Source of the DNA: Bondarzewia mesenterica
Lineage: Eukaryota > Basidiomycota > Agaricomycetes > Russulales > Bondarzewiaceae
Direction: 5' to 3'
Length of the DNA: 26,404 nucleotides
NCBI GenBank assembly: GCA_004802705.1
Contig: SGPL01000347.1
Location: 10,004-36,407 of the forward strand
This document shows, piece after piece, positions 9,807 through 19,621 of this stretch. The position numbers were made by a program, and so were the translations under genes. Numbering within the stretch: position 1 is the stretch's first letter; each line of letters begins with the position of its first letter. Below the pieces are notes generated by a model. The model was not told where the DNA came from, did no database searches, and worked only from the letters and a program-made list of their open reading frames with translations.

Positions 9807-11342
9807 ATGGACCCTGATGAATTGGAGAAGACCTTGCGGAATCTCAATATTACAAGATATGTCAGCGGTGAAGCATTTTCATTTCGTTCTCCTGCATGAA
9901 GATTTTCTTACACTGCTACAGCTGCAGGACTCGTGATTCTACTATATGACCATTTGTTGACCCTCAGCGACGAAGTTCATTATGTCTGGAAGGCGAAGAT
10001 GACAGCGCCAAAAATCCTATTTCTCGTCAATCGCTATGTTGTCCCCGTCGTCATGATAATTGTTATATATGGTGGGTACATGACTTATTGCGTTGTGCAA
10101 GAACGCATATGATATCGATGCCGGCGATCAGAAATTGCTGGACTCTCAAGCCCTGGGCCATCAGATGCGGTGAGTGTGCCCACATATTTGATTCTTTATG
10201 AGCCTTACTGTTTTCTTCAGATGTAGGCGGTCGGATTGGTTTGAGTATAGAATGCGCACGCTAATGATTTTACATTTAGTTGCAAAACATGGTTTTCCCT
10301 CGCCATTTTTGTTGGCATGATATCCATTGCAAATGGACATTGTACGTCCCCGCATTCTTTCTCTCTCTTTTCTCTCTAAATCCTGTGCTTGCGCTCATCT
10401 TTCGTCTACTCTAGTCATTGTAATGCTGCGTCTTTGGGTGTTATGGGGCAGGCGTTCAAACCCTGTCATTCTCAGCTTCACCTGCTTTATTCTCTCCCAG
10501 CTCGGAACGTTGTCAATGGGCATTTGGGCCGTACTTCAGATAATTCGTGCGTCCCTTTGGATCCTCAGACAGTCCTTCAGCAAAAGCCGATGCGCTGGTT
10601 AGCACGGCTCAAGTACAATGAGATCGTGAGATCGTGTCTGCTGACAGAGCAGATCAATGTCAAAGGCCTTTGGTTACCTGGGGTAAGGCTAAAGGAGACA
10701 TCCTCAGCGAAATGTTCTACTTGACTCTAATTGCTTCTTAGGTATTCTTCGAGCTCCTCATTTTTCTGATGGCTGGGTGGAATGCGATGGCTCGGCCAAG
10801 GCAATCGACTCATGAGCTGTCGCACTCGCTATTTGTGGACGGATTCAATTATTTCTTTGTGAGAGACAGTCATTATCATATTCCATCGTTTCTCGGATCA
10901 GAAACTGACGTGAGCGCAGACACTCACATGTGAGTCCAGACGTTCAATCGGTTTGATGTATTTGCTTGATGTATTTGTAGCCCTCAGGATGGCAAACGTA
11001 GTTCTTGCAATAGTCGCACCGGTAAGAGAGGCCTTGAATCCATGGCACACTCACTTTAATACATTCTAATCCAGCTTTCGTTGATCTTTCTCGGTGTCTT
11101 GTTCGTTGTCTATATTATGTCACAGAAGGTAAAGCACATTGACTTCCTTCTTCTCATCCAGTTTCATCTGGTGTGCCACAAACGTCACGCTTAGCCGCCT
11201 TGTTATCAATGTGCGCCAACTCGCGGAGAAGTCGGCTTCAAAGAAATCTTACCGGCAGGAATTCGATGCCGAAGTCGATGGTGATGATGTAGTAGTGAGA
11301 GTGGGCGCGGTAGTAAGAGTCGAGCAGTACGAGCTACGGTGA
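9807..11342 (+). CDS. DUF6533 domain multi-pass membrane protein
   Basis: Exons: 9807..9867, 9922..10071, 10132..10169, 10221..10222, 10280..10341, 10415..10546, 10603..10682, 10742..10858, 10920..10929, 10981..11021, 11075..11100, 11162..11342; 299 residues. The N-terminal part (about 20-65) has the DUF6533 pattern: a hydrophobic helix, LLYDHLLTLSDEVHYVWK, then KILFLVNRY. Further segments are CKTWFSLAIFVG, FIVMLRLWVLWGRR, LGTLSMGIWAVLQII, WLPGVFFELLIFLMAGWNAM and LSLIFLGVFFIW, giving about seven membrane helices and a charged C-terminal tail ending VEQYELR. The family is expanded in Agaricomycetes and its function is unknown; a receptor-like role is only guessed from topology. Exon 4 is just two bases, needed to keep phase between SDA and CKTW. 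Exon 9 is ten bases. Confidence 0.82.
10221..10222 (+). other. Predicted 2-nt micro-exon (AT) in the DUF6533 gene
   Basis: The upstream exon ends in phase 0 at a perfect donor (GATGCG|GTGAGT, 10170). The downstream exon must begin with one base before TGC AAA ACA TGG, after CATTTAG at 10279. One 110-nt intron would break the frame. Inside that interval lies TTTTCTTCAG|AT|GTAGGC, which splits it into introns of 51 and 57 nt, both normal sizes here. The AT then combines with T to give ATT (Ile) between SDA and CKTW. No alternative canonical donor in the right phase was seen. Confidence 0.6.
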
Positions 11343-11773
11343 GCTTCCGGAAGAGATCTGTACATCATATACCCGTTACACTTCAATTTATAGGCCTACT
11401 ATCAACTCCATGTCATGAAACACATACGCCGTAACGAATTTACGCCCAATCTCCTACTCTTTGACTCTGATAGCAGATTCTTTCCGCGATGTCTGTATCT
11501 GCGGATACTTGTGCGAGTGGCATTACTGGGCCACAGGCATATACAGGCACATGAACAAGCGCACTTGCACATGCCTCATCTCGATCTCCTCGGGTACATA
11601 AAGCATTGGGAGCTGGTCTACTAACTCTTCCCAATAGCGTTTGCAGTGTCTTACTGTTGTCCCAATTCTCAAAATTGATTGGCAATCGTGATTACCACTG
11701 GTGAGAAGATATTGACTGTATTGTTCTGCTCATCCCCGATTCTGATCTGAATGTCTCAGATTAACAATTTCAT
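11343..11773. other. Intergenic region, no supported gene
   Basis: This is 3' flank of the DUF6533 gene and probably promoter of the next gene. Overlapping frames on both strands around 11415-11685 have no recognisable features. Confidence 0.45.
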
Positions 11774-12882
11774 ATGATGTCTCGCTTTCCAAGTCATGCG
11801 TACTTTACAGGCGCTCGTTTTTGGCCCTCCTACTTGACGTTGCAATCCCCCATCTCAGGTCCTGCGTCGACCCCGCCATCCCAATGCCTATTGCCGGATG
11901 TCAACATTCACTCCTTGATCATAGGCTACGAAGACTTGATACAGAAGCCTTCGACAGCAGAAGCCTGCCCTATTCCTTCTTCCCCTAAGGGCACGCGCCT
12001 GATTGACCAGGTAGACGCCGCTCTTCTCCCTCCTGCCAGTCGCATGCTGCCTTCGCCTCGAACCATTTTTTTCCGACGCCCATCACAGAACTGAGATAGA
12101 TGATGCATTCATCCAGAACTTCACCGTACTGTCACCCTCTTTTGGGGATAGACTTACCTCTCACGACTTCACAGCAGTCGACCATGAGCACAATAATCAG
12201 TTCTCGTGCATCGCACCAAACCTTTACATCTGTCTCTGCCACGAAGGGCTCACTCCACCAAGCATGGTATGGACTGCTGAAGGTTCTACCCGCTCCTTTG
12301 GGTCATGGTCTTCCGATTCCACCACGATCGAGTTCACACATACAATCGCAGTCCTCCCCGAGGCCAAGGCACACGGACTCAATTTCGGTAATATGGAGCC
12401 GGAGGAGTCCGAAGAGCAACCTTTCAGTCCAGTTCATCAATTTTGGGATGAGTGCGGAGTGCTCAATCTGAACCTGAGGATTCAGAAGGAACAGAATAAG
12501 GGACTTGGAGCGACGATTGAGCTCACTCATCGCCAGCTGCTTTCGGCACTTATCTTCCTCAGTCGTGCCTCAGCTTTGGGCATCGGCCGGTCAACGACTG
12601 GACATCAGCCGCGCGTGCTGATCTCTTGTGATGAAAGATTCAAACGTGACGCGGTGTCGATTGCGGCATCCTTCCTCGCACTGTCGTCCGGATGCACTGT
12701 TCGATCAATACTTGAATCATTGGCAGACAGCCCCGACTTGAAGGATTGGAAGGCGAGTATGGAGGCTGATGACTACATATTTTTGGACAGTGGTGTGAGT
12801 ATGCTCGTGCACGTCATGAAGGAAAGAGGTCCGCTTTGAACACTCACAGGAGGTGACATCGTCTGCGCGTGAGGCCCTGTGA
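11774..12882 (+). CDS. Putative phosphatase-like protein with a CX5R motif
   Basis: The tentative exons are 11774..12010, 12096..12794 and 12850..12882, giving 322 residues. The central exon is well supported: a long open frame with segments FSCIAPNLYICLCHEG, SPVHQFWDECGVLNLNL and a C-terminal half resembling the dual-specificity phosphatase fold. Cys257 and Arg263 (DNA 12627-12647) form a CX5R loop in RVLISCDERFKRDAVS, but without the usual preceding His and with poor Gly content, so catalysis is doubtful. The final intron (12795..12849, 55 nt) has a perfect GTGAGT donor and CACAG acceptor; unspliced, the frame would instead stop at 12839. The first junction is weak: the good CACAG acceptor at 12088 breaks the frame, and only a GAG acceptor at 12095 keeps it. 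The N-terminal exon could be wrong. CHK1 follows on the same strand. Confidence 0.45.
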
Positions 12883-13199
12883 GGCCTTTCGTGTTCCTGT
12901 ATTGTTGTGCAATATGATCTATATATCTTAAACCGACCGATGTAATTCGAGAATGGCTTCCAGATGGTATCATTGGCGAATGTATGTCACTTGAATTGCC
13001 TGCAAAACCTGTAAGTTACCGTCCGTCAGTGTTACCGTCTTGACTGAACTGCCATGAACGTGACTCTTGTGGCCGAGGTATCGCGTGACTTAGATCATGT
13101 GATATGTGACATATCGCGTCGAGGCTCACAGGCTGCCAGACAAAGGCCACCGTTGCCGCTGTTTGCTCTTCTGCCACAGCACCGTGTAAAGCGCATCAC
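12883..13199 (+). other. CHK1 upstream region with a 15-bp palindrome
   Basis: This stretch separates the preceding stop from the CHK1 start. It contains GATATGT-G-ACATATC at 13101..13115, a perfect 7-bp inverted repeat about 85 bp before the CHK1 ATG, and several CGCGT cores nearby. No good TATA box was found at the expected distance. Regulatory function is inferred only from position. Confidence 0.4.
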
Positions 13200-15281
13200 A
13201 TGGACACTCTCAAATATCCAAAAGTCTCGGGTAAGTTCAGTTCTCCATGCCAACATCATGAATATTGACGTCGAAATCAGGGTACAGGCTGATAAGGCAA
13301 GTGGGTGGTGGAGGCTTCTCAAGGTGAGCCTGGCAAGGAGCATTTCAGCAGCGTGTGCAACAGCGAGTCACACCACATGCTAACAAATTTCATGTTTTAC
13401 TGATGAGAAGCCAATCCCTTTTTTGTTTGACACTAGTGTTTTTCAAGCGGTACATGTAGAGGACCATCGTGTCGCCGCTTGCAAAGTGATCGCACTGAGC
13501 AAAAAAACTACAGCCGTGGAGCGCAAGACCATTGACAAAGAAATGCGCGTTCATGCTGCCCTGAAGCATACGAACGTACTCGAGTTCGTCAATGCCGTCA
13601 TTGTTGAGCCTGATGGTCGGTCAAAATACATTCCTGCAATCTATATGCTCCTAGAGTTCGCTGCCGGAGGAGATCTCTTCGACAAGATAGGTAGGTGTCC
13701 CTCACTTGCCACTGTTCCGTGGTAGAATGACACACCTCCCTCTGCTCCAGCGCCGGATGTGGGTTTTGACGAGGAGATCGCACATTTCTATTTTCTGCAG
13801 CTCCTGGATGGCTTGGTGAGTCACGCTGTGCCATCAATACATACTATCTTATAATCTTGGGCAATTGATATATCAAGACCTACGTCCATGGCGAGGGCGT
13901 TTGCCATAGGGACTTGAAGCCTGAGAACCTTCTGCTCGATGCTGCCGGGACGTTGAAGATATCTGATTTCGGTCTATGCTCCGTGTATAAGCTGAAGGAG
14001 TCTGGTCGAACTCGCATGTTGACAGAACGATGCGGAAGTTTGCCTTATGTTGCTCCAGAAGTAAGTGAATTTCGGAAGCTCACTTGAACATAAGATTGAT
14101 ATTCATCTCACAGTTGAGTCTTAATGCGCCATATGAAGCAGAGCCCATTGACGTATGGGGTGTTGGCGTCATTTTGTTTACGATGCTTGCGGGGAGTACG
14201 TGCCAGAAATATTGAGAGAGCTTCAGACTAGCTAATGAGGCTCGCAAGCTAGACACACCTTGGGACGAACCAACGAGACGTAGCTATGAATATAAGCGAT
14301 ACGTCAATGGCCAAATCTTCGGTGACGATCCCTGGAATCGTCTTAGCCAGAGTTCAATCTGTTAGTGAGATGGTTTCATTTTCTGATGAGTTCACTTGAT
14401 TTTTTTTTTGCGTAGCACTTTTAACTCGTCTACTCGATATCGACCCATTGGCTCGGATCACGCTGGCAGAAGCGTATGACCATCCATGGGTTCGCCGGTG
14501 CGTTTCTAGCAATATTGGGTTCTGGTATTCTTGATGATTAATATCTGGCAATTAGACCAAGCCAAATAGCGACGCAAGGGCCTGCTGCTTTGGCAAATAA
14601 ACTGACACAGTCACTCCGCGACACGGGCGACCTTGAAGTAGCAAATCCTGAGATAGAGCCTCGGTCTGACTACTCTCTTTGTCTTCTTCTCTGCCTTGTA
14701 GCCTTATTTTTTATTTTAATATCCCAGAAATTACGAAGTAGACGGAGACGGAGACCAAATCATGTTCACTGCGACGCGCGGCTCGCAATTTACCCAGTCT
14801 TTGCTTCTTTTTGTACGTCCTTATTATCGTGCATCACCTCAAGGACTTGATCGTCTCTCTCCATAGTCTCAAACACAATCTGGTACTCGCTATACCCCTC
14901 ACCTCACTCGCTTTTACGCATCCACATCTCCGCGTCGCCTCTTCCGCCTCGTCGAGGAAGCCCTCATCGAGCTGGGTATCAAAACGAAGCACGCACATAT
15001 ACCCCAAACAGATACTACGAGCGAGCAATTGCGATGCCGGATTGGCGGGTATGACAAGAGGAACGTGCAGTTCCGCGGGTGGGTCGATGTTGAGCCGTTT
15101 CCGTTGACTGGAGGTGAAGGGAGTTTTTGTGTTATGCGTCGTGACGAGGTGTGTACTGTGCTACTTGATGTGCATGCTGCGCTCATCCGATTCAAAGGGA
15201 AACCCTGTGTCATGGAGACAACTCTGGAAGGCGGTTGTAAAGTCATCGGGAGTAGACCCGCATGTTTTGAGGCGGCGATAG
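13200..15281 (+). CDS. CHK1: DNA-damage checkpoint kinase CHK1
   Basis: CHK1 is the Ser/Thr effector kinase of the ATR (Rad3) checkpoint. Exons: 13200..13230, 13281..13323, 13437..13690, 13751..13815, 13878..14060, 14114..14195, 14253..14360, 14416..14497, 14556..14663, 14728..14812, 14867..15148, 15198..15281; 468 residues. Kinase domain about 11-280: G-loop VGGGGFSSVF (18-27), Lys41, alpha-C Glu60, HRDLKPEN with Asp143, DFG at 161-163, APE at 190-192, and [16 protein letters not shown] linker with GSQFTQ and SQTQ follows; these are candidate ATR-type SQ/TQ sites. The C-terminal KA1-like regulatory domain includes [21 protein letters not shown] and [14 protein letters not shown]. All catalytic residues are present, and phase is kept through 11 introns of 49-113 nt. 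Intron 9 uses a weak GTCTGA donor. The gene converges on the SMP-30 gene. Confidence 0.95.
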
Positions 15282-15284
15282 ACT

Positions 15285-15309
15285 GTCATGATCGTGCCAC
15301 GATCATGAC
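15285..15309. repeat. Perfect 12-bp inverted repeat just after the CHK1 stop
   Basis: GTCATGATCGTG and CACGATCATGAC are separated by a single C. The repeat begins 3 bp after the CHK1 stop codon, in the gap between two convergent genes. It could form a hairpin in the 3' UTR or be a protein-binding palindrome. Confidence 0.9.
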
Positions 15310-15310
15310 G

Positions 15311-15327
15311 GCGCACCAGTGGTGCGC
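15311..15327. repeat. Second perfect inverted repeat (8 bp arms) next to the first
   Basis: GCGCACCA and TGGTGCGC flank a single G. It starts one base after the first palindrome, so two hairpins would stack side by side in the CHK1 3' UTR. Confidence 0.85.
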
Positions 15328-15578
15328 TGTCTCTGCCACTCATCTGTGCTGCGAGAAGATGGGAGTTATGGAAAGCGATCTTGTAAACAGTACTATCTTT
15401 TTCTCTCTCTTGGATTTGTATGCTATTCATTGTATCGTCATCGTCTTGTATAAGTATCATGTCGATCTGCTCATATCTACTCTCCTGTCCCTACAAAGCG
15501 CATTTATTTTATTTTGCCCAGTGAACCGGTTCGTAGACCGACCGAATATTATGCATGACTCTGGTTGTCTTCCACGCC

Positions 15579-17251
15579 CTAGAACTTTGCAAGATCAACC
15601 CCTTCCGCGGCAATCTGTGCCAGATATATCGCAGTGTCTGCCAAAATGACAAGCCTCCCTTTCCCTGCGAACACCATGTTGGCGGACAGACTACCCACAT
15701 AGAACTTGCCGAGCAACGTGCCCTCGTCGTTCCAAACCTGGATATCAAGAGTGGTCAATTTCAGTCAATTCGATACCTACTAGTGGCTGACATACGTGCA
15801 CTCCATCTCCACATCCCGCGTAGACGTTGCTATTGTTGTCGAGTTGGATGCCATCAGGTATACCAGTGTCCACGTACGCAAAGACGCGGCGATTCGAGAA
15901 CGCCTGACTTTTTGGGTCTACATCAAACTGGTATCTGTGAGATAGTCAGCGCCGATGAAAGCCACTTGAACCAAGTGGGAGCCATATCTCACATTGTGGC
16001 AGGTGCGGTCTGATTGTTTCCGAGGAAGCCGCCCAACGCGCCTGTATCTGTCCTGAAGTTGATAACGAGAGCATTTCAGCAAACAGGATTCGGAAAACTC
16101 AGATAATTACGCATGAGGGTGAGCCATCTTGTTTGCGAGTGCTCCGCGAACATCTACGGTGACAGGAAGATTACTCACACATAAGCCGTTTTGCCATCTT
16201 GGGTGAAGGCAATGCCATTGCACAAGTCAAAACCATCAGCAACGACACGTACAGCGCCAGTGTCGGGGTCAAAACGGTACACTTGACTGGGCAAGAGCGG
16301 ATCCGGGCGGAAATGCTGCAAGAAGCCGTAACTAATTCCGCAACGTCCAATATTACTCAGAAAAGTGGAGAACTGGACAACAGGATGGAGAGGAGGCGTA
16401 CCGGACATCGGTGAAGAAAAATTTGCCACTGGTCGGGTGCACCTTTACATCGTTCAGGGAGTTGAATTGACGCCCGAAGAAGTTATCGAGCAGAACTGTG
16501 ACGTTGTGGGGCTCCTGGGGGTTGACAAGGGCCATAGAGGGGGGAAGTTGACCTCGTCCCTGGGTGACAAGTAAAAGACTACCATGATATGGGCCAGTGC
16601 CGCCATTTGCCATCTGAATCGTGTCCGGAAGACTGAGCTAGAGCCAGAAAAACGATTAAGTTTTGTATAACCCGTCGCGTAACTTATGTTCAAAATACCT
16701 CCGTAACGGGGACGTTAACTGGGCTCGAGAAATCCACGGAAGATTCTGTGGCCTGAGAAACGGCTGAGAGACTGATCTTTCCGACAAAATTGTTATGATT
16801 AATATCGCTATGACCCAATGCACCACCAGCGTTGCTTGCGAAGAAAACTTCGTCGGTAGTCCGATCCCAGATGGGTGCTTCGTGAGCGAACGCAAAGCTC
16901 GCATTGGATGCGACTACCCGTATGCTCGCGTTGAATCCCAGGATAGACAGAAAAGATGGATGAAAGACTTGGAAGAATGGCGGTTCGGTGGAAGTGGGGT
17001 TGAAGAACTGCGTGATAGAGTCATTTCGAAAACTTCCATTGTTTCCCAAGACAGCGAAGGAGAGGGGGTTGAGGACCTGAGATATCCAGTTCCTTAGTTA
17101 GTGACCTACTGCTCACCCTCGAAACCAAGGTGAACGATGAACGTACCACTGTTTGGCGCGGTAATATACTGTCGGAAACATGATCGGAGGCATGACTTGG
17201 TGTAGCATATGTTAATGCTGCTACCGCAGTTACAGACAAAAATCGAGCCAT
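15579..17251 (-). CDS. Secreted SMP-30/gluconolactonase-like lactonohydrolase
   Basis: Exons, in transcript order: 17147..17251, 16699..17076, 16402..16637, 16179..16331, 15993..16052, 15796..15934, 15579..15737; 409 residues. The N-terminus MARFLSVTAVAALTYATPSHA looks like a signal peptide. The rest is a six-bladed beta-propeller of the SMP-30/gluconolactonase/lactonohydrolase group: FAFAHEAPIWD, DEVFFASNAGG, MANGGTGPYHGSLLL, QFNSLNDVKVHPTSGKFFFTD, FDLCNGIAFTQDGKTAYVTDTG and DTGIPDGIQLD. The Glu of HEAPIW, the Asn of CNGIAF and the Asp of PDGIQ are the likely divalent-metal ligands. Lactone or phosphotriester hydrolysis is inferred from the family; the substrate is unknown. The frame closes exactly, with a conserved C-terminus (GNVYAGCGDG-type block, then MVFAGKGRLVILADT). 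Intron 4 is long at 126 nt. There are many Asn-X-Ser/Thr sites, consistent with secretion. Confidence 0.9.
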
Positions 17252-17283
17252 AGAAGCTGGGTTGACTGCATGCGTCAGGAGGA

Positions 17284-17292
17284 TTTTATATA
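17284..17292 (-). promoter_or_regulatory. TATA box very close to the SMP-30 start codon
   Basis: TATATAAAA on the minus strand lies 33-41 bases upstream of the ATG at 17251. At normal spacing, transcription would begin almost at the start codon. The ORF extension upstream of the ATG overlaps this box, which supports the downstream Met as the true start. Confidence 0.55.
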
Positions 17293-17701
17293 CCATCTAT
17301 TGTCCCGAGATTGATCATTTGTGGACGCGCCATGAGGACAGATGTCGTACTTCTTAACTCTGGGTCCCGTAAACTTGGGGACTAGAATCCCAAAAGACGT
17401 GTTAGAAGGCCTGATTTGACAACAGTTAGCACGATGAAGCAAGGTAGTCTTCGTTGAACTGCATGCTGTCTACCTCATCTGGCGACACCCGACCGCTCAG
17501 GGAATCTTTATCCCAATAGACTGCGTATGTTATTTTTCCGTTATTACGCACAACGCTACAGTAGCTGCGAGAGATCTCTGGATATTATGGTTAAGACGAG
17601 AAGTAGGTCACACTGTAGCCTTCGATACCACTGAGCCTGAACCAGGCGTCGCCAGCTGTCGCCAGACTTGGGGACTCGTCGAATCACGTGGTAGGACTCA
17701 G

Positions 17702-17718
17702 GGTCGAGAATCTCGACC
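17702..17718. repeat. Inverted repeat GGTCGAGA/TCTCGACC
   Basis: Perfect 8-bp arms flank a single A. A further TCTCGACG follows at 17722. No neighbouring gene explains it. Confidence 0.75.
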
Positions 17719-18018
17719 TATCTCGACGAAATCCCAGGGATTCACACTGGTTCTGTTTCTTCTTCTCCTCTCCGGATCCAGCCCCCAAGCTCCAATATCA
17801 ATGCTAGCGGCGAGCGCAGATATTTCACTTACAAAGCATCCACCGAGTGTGTACCGCGACGACGGCTGGCGTCAGATTACTAGTCGATAATAATTTTGAT
17901 TTAGCTCCAATTACTAGTAGTGCGCACGGACTCGTCACCCCCAGCACTCAGCGTTCTACTCACCAAGTTGCTGCGCTGTGCCTTCACGAGTAAGTACTTT
18001 AGTGGGAACAGCCGCATC

Positions 18019-18038
18019 ATGGACCCATGGCGGTCCAT
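18019..18038. repeat. Inverted repeat ATGGACC/GGTCCAT
   Basis: Perfect 7-bp arms flank a 6-bp centre, in the gene-poor interval. The arms are short, so chance is possible. Confidence 0.6.
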
Positions 18039-19026
18039 CACGCCTCACATAAGAGCTTAGTACGTAGACAGTGAATCGGAGATGGAGAAAGACTTCATTT
18101 TACGATGGGCTCACCTAGTCTCCCACTACCGGTCTCCCACAGGCAGGTTGTAGATACTCTGCTTCAACCTGCGTGCCTTCGGATATCTTAGGCTCACCTA
18201 CTGTAAGCTGGTGGGCGACATTGCACTTATTCTCTCGTGCTCTCAAGTCCATTCGGGCCCGCTGCGGGTCCGTTGGTCGGCGTATGGATGGCTCAAATGT
18301 GAATCAACAGTGGGTACTTCTTTCTGGTACGTGAGTGCAGCGCGGTTTCAGCTTGCCGTTTCTTACCTCCCTTCTCAAGCAACTAGGCCTGCTTGTAGCC
18401 TTCCCGTTGACTCCATTCCAACCCATCAAAATAAAATTAGAACGCTATGGATGATGCGCACACATTCTCGAAAACAACGGTATGTAACGTTCCAAGAGTC
18501 GATTGTGCGGCGAGAGGGTGAGAGTTGCATCGGGAGCGAAGTTGCACTCGTTCCCAGGCACATGAGATTCTGAAATCAAACGTTTCTTGTTATTCCAACA
18601 GAACTTTGCAACGCGCATGACCGTGCTTCACGGAGTCATCATTGATTCCAGAACATACGGTGTCAGTTGAATGTTATGCAATCGACGCGCCCAACGTCGG
18701 TGAGGCGCCATTGCTGAGAAACGCCCCAAACCCTTTGAACGGCATCGTTCTTTACTGACGCTATTATAAGATGTTCATAGGCTTATGGAATTTCAGTCTT
18801 TCCTCGTCTGCCTTGCCATTCAATATTCAATACTCGTCTTTTGTAAGACAGTACTAGGATACATGGAGGCGGCAAGGTCAGTCATACTTTGTTTCTCGCT
18901 TCGCATGTACGAACCGCTGTGCCTATTCTCACGGTGGACAAACGATGCCGCATCAGATGCTCTTTTTTAGGTTCGCTGATCACAAAGTGTTCATTCAGAA
19001 GAATAGGTACAGATAGGTACGCGTCT

Positions 19027-19046
19027 TGACTCGACGCGTCGAGTCA
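19027..19046. repeat. Perfect 20-bp palindrome with ACGCGT core
   Basis: TGACTCGACGCGTCGAGTCA equals its own reverse complement. The ends are TGACTC half-sites like those of Gcn4/AP-1 bZIP factors, and the centre is an MluI cell-cycle box core. It lies 576 bp upstream of the LysM gene start, so a distal regulatory site is possible. Confidence 0.85.
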
Positions 19047-19497
19047 CGCGACCCACGTGCATCAAGGTTCGGCAATTGCGATATATGTAAGATCAGTCTG
19101 TTCGACCGTCAATGCTTTTTCGCACAAAGTACCAACTTACGTGGAGACAAGCCTTTCAAACTTACACATTCCAGCAGGACATTAAATTTGCTGCGAGTGC
19201 GTAACAACCGTGTCTGGCTGTGCGTCCGACTCTCTTCAAATAAATCAAATGAATCATTAGCGCTTACAGTTACATACATTTGGTAGCGCTGAAACACGCG
19301 CCTGACGCTATATGATGGTTATTTCAGGTTATTTCACCGCTCCTCCACTCCGGGTTGGTCGTCCAGAATTACACGCCGAGTCATGGAAATATCGTGGATA
19401 TTGTTTCTGGACTTTTCAGGTCGTCCATGACTGACTCAGTGTGCTTCTTTGATATTCACCAGCGCGGCCCTCAAGCGCACGCGTATGTTCTCGCAGC

Positions 19498-19504
19498 TAT
19501 AAAA
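19498..19504 (+). promoter_or_regulatory. TATA box for the LysM gene
   Basis: TATAAAA lies 118 bases before the start codon, with a pyrimidine-rich stretch (CATCCTCTCCTACCGCC) about 45-65 bases downstream of it as a plausible start region. Confidence 0.65.
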
Positions 19505-19621
19505 GCCTTGGATGTCAATGCTCAAATTCATCAGTGAATCCTGAGCATCCTCTCCTACCGCCGTCTCTTGCACCCTATCTGACTTCAAACTCGTCGATTT
19601 CGCATCTACCTAACGTATAAG

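Larger units (their letters stand above)
17293..19497. other. Long gene-poor region with scattered palindromes
   Basis: About 2.2 kb lies between the divergently transcribed SMP-30 and LysM genes. Short frames (for example 18211..18573) show no domain and no credible splice partners. Several inverted repeats occur (listed separately), and ATTACTAGT occurs twice near 17875-17920. No transposase, LTR or tRNA was recognised. It may be regulatory DNA or a decayed element. Confidence 0.45.

Noticed and set aside
15029..15649. A 206-codon plus-strand frame running past the CHK1 end
   Set aside because: An intron at 15149..15197 leads to [14 protein letters not shown] and a stop at 15281, matching the CHK1 C-terminus. 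The longer frame lacks this.
18211..18573. A 120-codon plus-strand frame in the gene-poor region
   Set aside because: No recognisable domain, no conserved-looking blocks and no exon that joins it; length alone is not enough.
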